This document shows positions 1 through 4,281 of a stretch of DNA of 6,234 nt, piece by piece. The stretch lies in assembly GCA_902803635.1 (NCBI GenBank), contig CADCQU010000063.1, forward strand, positions 1-6,234. Reading direction: 5' to 3'. The notes beneath the pieces were generated by a model, which saw only the letters and a list, made by a program, of their open reading frames with translations, was not told the origin of the DNA and did no database searches. How positions within the stretch are numbered: position 1 is the first letter of the stretch; each line of letters opens with the position of its first letter. Origin of the DNA: an uncultured Lachnospiraceae bacterium (GTDB lineage Bacteria > Bacillota > Clostridia > Lachnospirales > Lachnospiraceae). The position numbers and the translations under genes are program-made.

Positions 1-575
1 CCAGAAGCCTTCCGCCTGCCGGAGATATCATGGGCGGCCATCTTCTCATAAATTTCCAAGGGCCTGGCGCGTTTCGCCTCCCATCCCCTTTCGGTTTCCG
101 ACGGGAACATAGCAAGACTTCCTCCGTCCGCTGCAAAGCCTTCTTCAAATGTCTCCTCTCCAGCAATCTCTTCCGCAAAGCCCTGCTTCCCCACCGCATG
201 CTGCACGGCTCGTCTGTAAGCGAGGTCTTCCGTGTTTCCGTTTTTGTCCGAATAATCGCCAGCATATCTGTCTTTGGTTTCTTCTTGCTCTTCCGTTTCT
301 CCCACGTATGACCCGAAACGTCTGTAACTGGCATCTCCCGGATTATCAATTTCATCCGCATACATCGCCGCGTTCCCGCATTTGTCTGCCGGAAGGCCCT
401 GCGTTACCGCCTCATACTCCGCCGCGCTCCTGCATTTGCCTGCCGGAAGGGCCTGTGTTACTGCCGCATACTCCGCCGCATTCCTGCATTTGCCTGCCGG
501 AAGGGCCTGCGTTACCGCCGCGTCCCCGCATTTGCCTGCTACCAGGCCATTTTTCCTCTTTCTTCCCCTTGCCAT
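1..575 (-). CDS. Unrecognised repeat-containing acidic protein, 3' end beyond the window
   Basis: An open frame runs from ATG at 575 to the left edge without a stop: 191 codons plus two bases. The start is well supported. AAGGAG (584-589) lies 8 bases upstream, and the ATG overlaps the TGA of the AraC-type gene by one base (TGATG), suggesting translational coupling. Residues 1-10 are basic (MARGRKRKNG). Residues 11 to about 70 form four repeats of the type LPAGKCRSAAEYEAVTQG, each with one Cys; the first lacks four residues. Residues 75-150 are hydrophilic and acidic (for example GETEEQEETKD). The visible end has a more ordered stretch with RPLEIYEKMAAHDISGRRK. I see no signal peptide or membrane segment, so it is probably cytosolic. 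I do not recognise the family and assign no function. Coupling to a regulator gene suggests co-expression, possibly a related role, but that is inference. Coding status is supported by in-frame repeats, the SD and the long open frame. Confidence 0.8.
   Translation of the reverse strand, partial: MARGRKRKNGLVAGKCGDAAVTQALPAGKCRNAAEYAAVTQALPAGKCRSAAEYEAVTQGLPADKCGNAAMYADEIDNPGDASYRRFGSYVGETEEQEETKDRYAGDYSDKNGNTEDLAYRRAVQHAVGKQGFAEEIAGEETFEEGFAADGGSLAMFPSETERGWEAKRARPLEIYEKMAAHDISGRRKAS
361..543 (-). repeat. Four tandem 54-base coding repeats (18 residues), first copy 42 bases
   Basis: Four near-identical units lie head to tail, with the common word starting (plus strand) at 379, 433, 487 and 529, so spacings are 54, 54 and 42 bases. 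All spacings are multiples of three and the units are in frame within the left-edge gene. The short unit lacks the 12 bases encoding the EYAA-like segment. Three units carry GGCAAATG, read as GGC AAA TGC (Gly-Lys-Cys). The fourth has GACAAATG (Asp-Lys-Cys). High base identity, including third positions, points to recent expansion, so copy number may vary between strains. Confidence 0.85.
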
Positions 576-1165
576 CACCTGCGCTCCTTCCAGACATTGA
601 TGTTAATCTTCTGGCTGGCCTTGCGGTAGTCAAGCGGACTCATCCCGTAGTAGTGCCGGAAGCGTTCACAAAAGTACGAGGGCGTCGAGAAGCCGACCAG
701 TTTCGCGACCGACTTCACCGTGCGTTCCGTTCCCCGAAGAAGGGCTGCCGCCCGCTCGACGCGGAGCTTCTCGACAAATTCCTTAAGCGTCATCCCCTCA
801 CGCTTTCGAAACATGAAGCAGAGATAGTTTGGTGTCACGGAAATGAGCGAAGCCAGCTCTTCCAGCCTGATTTTTTCCTGAAAATGCCGGTAAATATAAC
901 TCCGAACGTACGCGAGATCAAGCTTTACATTGGGCCGCGTGGAAGCTCTCTCTTCCTTCGGCCGGATGGCCGCTGCCGAGAGCAGCGCCCCCGGCTCCAT
1001 CAGCAGGGCATCCACTCCCGAGCTTCGGATGATGTTGCACGCCTCGCCGATATTGTCCGGCCGAATAATGCCGACATTCTCCTCCGAATCCGAAAGAAGA
1101 TTGCGAAAAGCATGGTACTGCGCCTCGTTTTCCGAGACAATCAAGATTTGTGGTTGCCGACTCAT
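575..1165 (-). CDS. AraC/XylS-type transcriptional regulator with a short receiver-like N-terminus
   Basis: This 196-residue protein carries a C-terminal AraC-type DNA-binding domain (about residues 87-182). The first helix-turn-helix is around LEELASLISVTPNYL (101-115). The second is around VKSVAKLVGFSTPSYFCERF (150-169), followed by the family signature YYGMSPLDYRK. Residues 6-57 resemble the first half of a response-regulator receiver (QILIVSENE, then VDALLMEPG). The acidic pocket and phospho-acceptor Asp are not evident and the rest of the receiver is missing, so phosphorylation control is unlikely. The start at 1165 is chosen because GGAGG lies four bases upstream within a purine-rich run and the receiver-like strand begins right after it. 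An in-frame ATG at 1276, with AAGGAG 10 bases upstream, would add 37 basic, low-complexity residues and cannot be excluded. It overlaps the next gene as TGATG, so the two are probably co-translated. Target genes are unknown. Family assignment is firm; the effector signal is not visible. Confidence 0.9.
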   Translation of the reverse strand: MSRQPQILIVSENEAQYHAFRNLLSDSEENVGIIRPDNIGEACNIIRSSGVDALLMEPGALLSAAAIRPKEERASTRPNVKLDLAYVRSYIYRHFQEKIRLEELASLISVTPNYLCFMFRKREGMTLKEFVEKLRVERAAALLRGTERTVKSVAKLVGFSTPSYFCERFRHYYGMSPLDYRKASQKININVWKERR

Positions 1166-1349
1166 TTTTCCTCCCCCTCCAAGGACCTTAGGCAAATGTC
1201 TCTTCCTCCGCGTTCTTGTGCGCATGGGCAGGGCAAATGTGTCGCTGCTCTTTTTTGTCGCTTCAAAAGTAGTCATCTCCGATGGTCTCCTTGTGTCTTT
1301 GTCGTAGTTTGGGCGAGCGCATTCCGTTGCATTTGCCTCACCCCGTAAC
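1166..1349 (-). other. Long leader (5' untranslated region) of the AraC-type gene
   Basis: If transcription starts just downstream of the -10 box at 1358-1363, the mRNA has about 180 bases before the AUG at 1165. This stretch holds three copies of GGCAAATG (plus-strand positions 1191-1198, 1232-1239 and 1330-1337), a possible short upstream ORF, and an in-frame alternative start at 1276. I found no convincing riboswitch fold or attenuator terminator in it. Confidence 0.4.
1273..1332 (-). CDS. Possible 19-codon leader peptide upstream of the AraC-type gene
   Basis: The ATG of the GGCAAATG copy at 1330-1337 opens a 19-codon frame encoding MQRNALAQTTTKTQGDHRR. Its TGA (1275-1273) overlaps the alternative AraC-gene ATG at 1276 as ATGA, an arrangement typical of translational coupling. 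The ribosome binding site is poor: GAGG is only three bases from the ATG, with a G-run farther upstream. The ATG is supplied by the iterated octamer, so the frame may be coincidental. It could be a regulatory leader peptide, but nothing beyond position and the ATGA overlap supports that. Confidence 0.2.
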   Translation of the reverse strand: MQRNALAQTTTKTQGDHRR

Positions 1350-1372
1350 GATTGCGTATCATAAACGCAATC
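1350..1372. promoter_or_regulatory. Perfect 8+8 inverted repeat spanning the -10 box (candidate operator)
   Basis: The arms GATTGCGT (1350-1357) and ACGCAATC (1365-1372) are exact reverse complements separated by seven bases. The seven-base centre contains the -10 hexamer of the predicted minus-strand promoter. A dimeric regulator bound here would block RNA polymerase, so this is a good repressor-operator candidate. The spacing (centre to centre 15 bases) suits a helix-turn-helix dimer. AraC proteins usually bind direct repeats, so the neighbouring regulator is not the obvious ligand. It lies at the predicted transcript start and could instead form an RNA hairpin there. Confidence 0.5.
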
Positions 1373-1386
1373 TCAAAATAATTCAA
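1358..1386 (-). promoter_or_regulatory. Sigma-70-type promoter for the AraC-type regulator unit
   Basis: On the minus strand, TTGAAT (1386-1381) and TATGAT (1363-1358) are separated by exactly 17 bases, matching the -35 consensus at 4/6 and the -10 at 5/6. The DNA upstream (about 1387-1470) is very AT-rich and could act as an UP element. The predicted start is near 1350. It lies downstream of the mnmA terminator and drives the AraC-type gene and the left-edge gene. Confidence 0.6.
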
Positions 1387-1433
1387 GACTTTTTACTAAA
1401 AATGCCCAAATCTTTATACTTTATAATAAATTT

Positions 1434-1463
1434 GTTATATCATCTGAATTTTTTGATATTCAA
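1434..1463 (-). promoter_or_regulatory. Possible second, upstream minus-strand promoter
   Basis: TTGAAT (1463-1458) and TATAAC (1439-1434) on the minus strand are 18 bases apart. The -35 hexamer is the same as in the downstream promoter. The surroundings are AT-rich, where such matches arise easily by chance, so this is a weaker candidate. It would place a second start about 75 bases further upstream, within the region just after the mnmA terminator. Confidence 0.3.
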
Positions 1464-1472
1464 ATTCCCCAA

Positions 1473-1499
1473 TAAAAAAAGAGGCATGATTGCCTCTTG
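1473..1499 (-). terminator. Intrinsic (Rho-independent) terminator after mnmA
   Basis: On the minus strand, AAGAGGCA and TGCCTCTT form a perfect 8-bp stem with a four-base ATCA loop (1498-1479). The 3' arm runs into a T tract (complement of seven A at 1474-1480). It lies about 40 bases past the mnmA stop at 1540 and separates the sugar-gene/mnmA unit from the regulator unit. No T tract follows it on the plus strand, so it acts in the minus direction. Confidence 0.85.
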
Positions 1500-1539
1500 C
1501 ACCCGCATCGGAAGGATGATTTTGCTGTTTTCGCGCTTT

Positions 1540-2637
1540 TCATCCTTCCTTGCTTTCCTCGCATGCGGTTTCGCTCTTCAAGATTGTCCCGCCGCCGAGC
1601 ACGCAGCCGTCGGCGTCGTAGAAGACCGCCGCCTGCCCGGGCGCGGCCGCCCGCACGGGGTCTTCAAAATGGATGCGCAGCCGGCCAAAGTCCAGCATTT
1701 CCAGAACGGCCGGCGCGGCCTCGTGGCGGTAGCGCACCTTCGCAAGGCAGGGGAGTCTCTCGCCGACCGCAAGCGGCGCGGCACCCATAAAAAAGAGCTC
1801 CCCGCAGAGGACCTCCCTTCCATACAGGTCTTTATCCTCCGAGAGCACCACCTCGTTCTTATCGGCGCGAATCTCCTTCACGAAGACCGGGTGCCCGAGC
1901 GCGATGCCGAGCCCCTTCCGCTGCCCGACCGTATAGTGGAGGATGCCCTGATGCCGGCCAAGAATTCGCCCCTCGCTATCGACATAATTCCCCTCCCCCG
2001 GAATCGGCATATCCGAATTGTTTCGAATATACCCGGCATAATCACCGTCCGGGACGAAGCAAATCTCCTGCGAATCCTTCTTATCCGCCACCGCCAGCCC
2101 CGCAGCCGCGGCCATTTGCCGGACCTTAGCCTTGGAATAGGTCGCAAGCGGCATCAGCGTCCGGGAAAGCATCTCCTGCGAGAGCTGGTAGAGCATGTAC
2201 GTCTGGTCCTTCTCCGCATGCACGGCCCGCTGCACCGAATACCGGCCATTTGGCAAATGCACCACGGAGGCGTAATGTCCGGTCGCGACAAATTCCGCCT
2301 GCATGACATTTGCCGCATAGAGGAGCTTCTCCCACTTGATGGCTCGGTTGCAGACCGTGCAGGGGTTCGGGGTCACGCCGGCGAGGTAGTCCCGGATGAA
2401 GGGGCGCGTCACGCTCTCCTCAAAGTCACGCAGGCAGTTGAGGGCGAGGAAGGGGATGTGCAGCTTCCAGGCCACCCGCCGCGCATCGTCAATCTCGCAG
2501 CAACGGCCCTCGGTCCCGTCGTCCGCGACCCACGTCCGCAAAAGAACCCCGACAACCTCGTAGCCCGCCTCCTTTAAAAGGAGTGCCGCCACCGCGCTGT
2601 CCACGCCCCCCGACATACCTACAACAACCTTTGCCAT
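1540..2637 (-). CDS. mnmA: tRNA-specific 2-thiouridylase MnmA
   Basis: MnmA activates U34 in the wobble position of the Lys, Glu and Gln tRNAs with ATP and inserts sulfur received as a persulfide, giving 2-thiouridine in the cytoplasm. At 365 residues it has the family's usual length. The N-terminal ATP-pyrophosphatase domain shows SGGVDS (residues 9-14). The catalytic nucleophile is Cys93 in TPNPCTVCNRAIKW, and the persulfide-carrying Cys is Cys193 in DSQEICFVPDGDY. The central domain includes HYTVGQRKGLGI, and a C-terminal beta-barrel ends near GGGTI. The start is supported by AAGGAG six bases upstream. The gene lies 12 bases after the epimerase stop and is followed by an intrinsic terminator, so it is probably the last cistron of the sugar-gene run. 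In many Firmicutes mnmA neighbours a cysteine desulfurase gene; none is seen here. All key residues are intact. Confidence 0.97.
   Translation of the reverse strand: MAKVVVGMSGGVDSAVAALLLKEAGYEVVGVLLRTWVADDGTEGRCCEIDDARRVAWKLHIPFLALNCLRDFEESVTRPFIRDYLAGVTPNPCTVCNRAIKWEKLLYAANVMQAEFVATGHYASVVHLPNGRYSVQRAVHAEKDQTYMLYQLSQEMLSRTLMPLATYSKAKVRQMAAAAGLAVADKKDSQEICFVPDGDYAGYIRNNSDMPIPGEGNYVDSEGRILGRHQGILHYTVGQRKGLGIALGHPVFVKEIRADKNEVVLSEDKDLYGREVLCGELFFMGAAPLAVGERLPCLAKVRYRHEAAPAVLEMLDFGRLRIHFEDPVRAAAPGQAAVFYDADGCVLGGGTILKSETACEESKEG
2247..2259. repeat. Head-to-head pair of the iterated octamer inside mnmA
   Basis: CATTTG and CAAATG face each other with a single G between them, giving a 13-base near-palindrome inside mnmA, where it encodes His-Leu-Pro-Asn-Gly. 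The right-hand copy (2252-2259) is a full GGCAAATG on the plus strand. The left-hand copy is the GCCAAATG variant on the minus strand. Confidence 0.6.
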
Positions 2638-2649
2638 CTGTATCTCCTT

Positions 2650-3585
2650 TTAGCTAAAAGCTATTAGCTCCAAATATTCCAAGGTCCTCCGAATCCCCTC
2701 TTCGAATGGCACCAAAGGTACGAACCCTGTGTCCACCGTAAGGCTCGTAATGTCTGCCGCGAGGTTCCTCGGCGGGATGCCGTCCTTGTAGGGGATATCG
2801 CCGACGCCCGTGAGCGGCACGCCCACGACCTCCGCCATCTCCTCCAAAAATGTAAGCAGTGGCCAGCTCTCCCCGCTCCCGACGCAGTAAATGCTCCCGT
2901 CCCTCCCCCTCTCCCCGATTGCGTAGTACGCCCGGCCGGCATCCTCCGAAAAGAGGTAGTCCCAGCGGTGCCGGGCCGGCGAAAAATGCGTTGGCTCGCC
3001 GAGGAGCATTTTCATCAGCGAGGATGCGATCATCGAGGAGGGCTTGTCGTAAATGCCGTAGACGCTGAAAATACGCGGCCAGATCCAGCGGATCCCCTTC
3101 TCCTTCGCAAGCATCCGGGAAAGGTGGCAGGCCGCAAGCTTCGCCGCCCCGTAGGGCGTCGTCGGATTTGTCGGCGTGTCCGGCGAAATCATCGGCAGGT
3201 CCTTCGGGCCATACTCCGCCTGCGAACCCGCGCCCACAAAAGTCCGGCAGCCGGCATTTGCCGCAGCGTCCAGGATCTCCAGGCAGGTCGTCACGTTGTC
3301 TGCCTGTAACATGACAGAGGCATTCCGTGCACTCCCGGTATGCCCCCAGGCAAGATGGTAAAAGACGTCGCAAGGCGGGAGCTTCTCCGGCAGCGAGGCG
3401 ATGCTCTCCCGGTCCGAAAGGTCAAAGGTCACCAAATGCAGCCCCTCGGCGCCGACAGGTAGCCGCATAAGCTTCGGCGTGTCCTTCCGCACCAGCGCAT
3501 ACACCTCCGTCCCCCGCGCGAGCGCCTCCTGCACAAGAGCCGTCCCAATCATCCCCGTCGCGCCCGTCACAGCAATCCTATCCAT
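2650..3585 (-). CDS. NAD(P)-dependent sugar epimerase/reductase (extended SDR)
   Basis: This 311-residue extended short-chain dehydrogenase probably acts on a nucleotide-linked keto-sugar in the cytoplasm, either as 4-reductase or epimerase. The nucleotide-binding motif is TGATGMIG (residues 7-14). The catalytic Tyr and Lys are Tyr145 and Lys149 in PYGAAK, with Ser121 in GAGSQAEYG completing the triad. The segment RHRWDYLFSEDAGRAYYAI is typical of sugar-nucleotide members. GAGSQAEYG and WDYL recall reductases of CDP- and dTDP-deoxysugar pathways, but the exact substrate cannot be read from sequence. ATG at 3585 is chosen because the fold begins at once (MDRIAVTG). A GTG two codons upstream (3591) has the better spacing from AGGAAG (5 rather than 11 bases) and is a real alternative. 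The SD overlaps the stop of the HAD gene, so the two are co-transcribed. The last codons overlap the SD region of mnmA. Confidence 0.9.
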   Translation of the reverse strand: MDRIAVTGATGMIGTALVQEALARGTEVYALVRKDTPKLMRLPVGAEGLHLVTFDLSDRESIASLPEKLPPCDVFYHLAWGHTGSARNASVMLQADNVTTCLEILDAAANAGCRTFVGAGSQAEYGPKDLPMISPDTPTNPTTPYGAAKLAACHLSRMLAKEKGIRWIWPRIFSVYGIYDKPSSMIASSLMKMLLGEPTHFSPARHRWDYLFSEDAGRAYYAIGERGRDGSIYCVGSGESWPLLTFLEEMAEVVGVPLTGVGDIPYKDGIPPRNLAADITSLTVDTGFVPLVPFEEGIRRTLEYLELIAFS

Positions 3586-3600
3586 ACACACCCCCGCTTC

Positions 3601-4254
3601 CTACAATAGATTTTTAATATCTAAAAGTTCCGACGCACGCGCATACAGCATTTGCGAGAGCTCCTCGTCGGGTTCCGTGAGGTCGGGCACCATAATCACC
3701 TTGCAGCCCGCGGCAAATGCACTGCGGACGCCATTTGGCGAGTCCTCGACGGCAAATGTCCGCTCCGGCGGAAGTCCGAGCTCCCGGCAGGCGTGCGCGT
3801 AAATGTCCGGCGCGGGCTTTCCCCGCTCGACCATGTCCGCGCAAATCACGCGGTCAAAATAGGGAAACAGCCCGATGCGGTCGAGGAGCATCTTCGCCTT
3901 CGGGTAGGCGTTGGCCGTCGCGAGCGCGGAGGCGATCCCCTCGGCGCGGAGGTATTCCAGAAGCTCCACGGCCCCGGGCTTTAGCGGGATGCCGTCACGC
4001 TCGAAGAACTCGTTGATCAAGGTCTGGCGGTACGCCCGCACCTTCGCGTAGTCAAAGTCCTCCCCGAACCACTCCCGGAACCGCTGCACGGCAAAAGGCT
4101 TCCCGAGGGAGCGCAGCTCCAATGCCATTTCCGGCGTCGCCGTGTACCCAAAATGCTCAATCGCTCGCGGCCAGGCAATCTGGTAATACTTCTCCGTATC
4201 CGTCAGCGTCCCGTCGAGGTCAAAAATGACCGCATCCACCACCCTATTCCCCAT
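3601..4254 (-). CDS. HAD-family phosphatase / beta-phosphoglucomutase-like hydrolase
   Basis: This 217-residue cytoplasmic HAD enzyme has all four family motifs. They are DLDGT with nucleophile Asp12 and acid/base Asp14; Thr113 in ATANAYPK; Lys146 in RGKPAPD; and Glu170-Asp171 in AVEDSPNGV. An alpha-helical cap lies between motifs I and II (about residues 20-90), as in beta-phosphoglucomutase and phosphoglycolate-phosphatase-like members. It therefore hydrolyses a small phosphate ester, or interconverts sugar phosphates, using Mg2+. The start ATG follows GGAAGG at five bases. It lies 27 bases after the TPP-enzyme stop and 9-15 bases before the epimerase start. In this setting a sugar-phosphate substrate is likely, but family members are promiscuous and the substrate is not determined by sequence. 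Confidence 0.92.
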   Translation of the reverse strand: MGNRVVDAVIFDLDGTLTDTEKYYQIAWPRAIEHFGYTATPEMALELRSLGKPFAVQRFREWFGEDFDYAKVRAYRQTLINEFFERDGIPLKPGAVELLEYLRAEGIASALATANAYPKAKMLLDRIGLFPYFDRVICADMVERGKPAPDIYAHACRELGLPPERTFAVEDSPNGVRSAFAAGCKVIMVPDLTEPDEELSQMLYARASELLDIKNLL

Positions 4255-4281
4255 GTTTTCCTTCCTTTCGGCAATCTGCCC

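Noticed and set aside
361..543. Possible CRISPR array, because of regularly spaced repeats
   Set aside because: Whole units repeat without unique spacers, the period is a multiple of three, and the units are in frame in a coding sequence with a strong start signal.
412..633. A 73-codon minus-strand frame across the regulator/repeat-gene junction
   Set aside because: It is out of frame with both the regulator and the better-supported frame that starts at 575 and stays open to the window edge.
149..1348. A 399-codon plus-strand open frame
   Set aside because: It is antisense to the AraC-type gene and the repeat gene, has no recognisable domain or good ribosome binding site, and its repeats are the reverse reading of the minus-strand repeats.
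1446..1467. GAATTT/AAATTC inverted repeat in the AT-rich tract
   Set aside because: It is short, AT-only in the core and expected by chance in such a region.
1282..2577. A 431-codon plus-strand open frame
   Set aside because: It is the antisense shadow of mnmA, whose catalytic motifs are intact on the minus strand.
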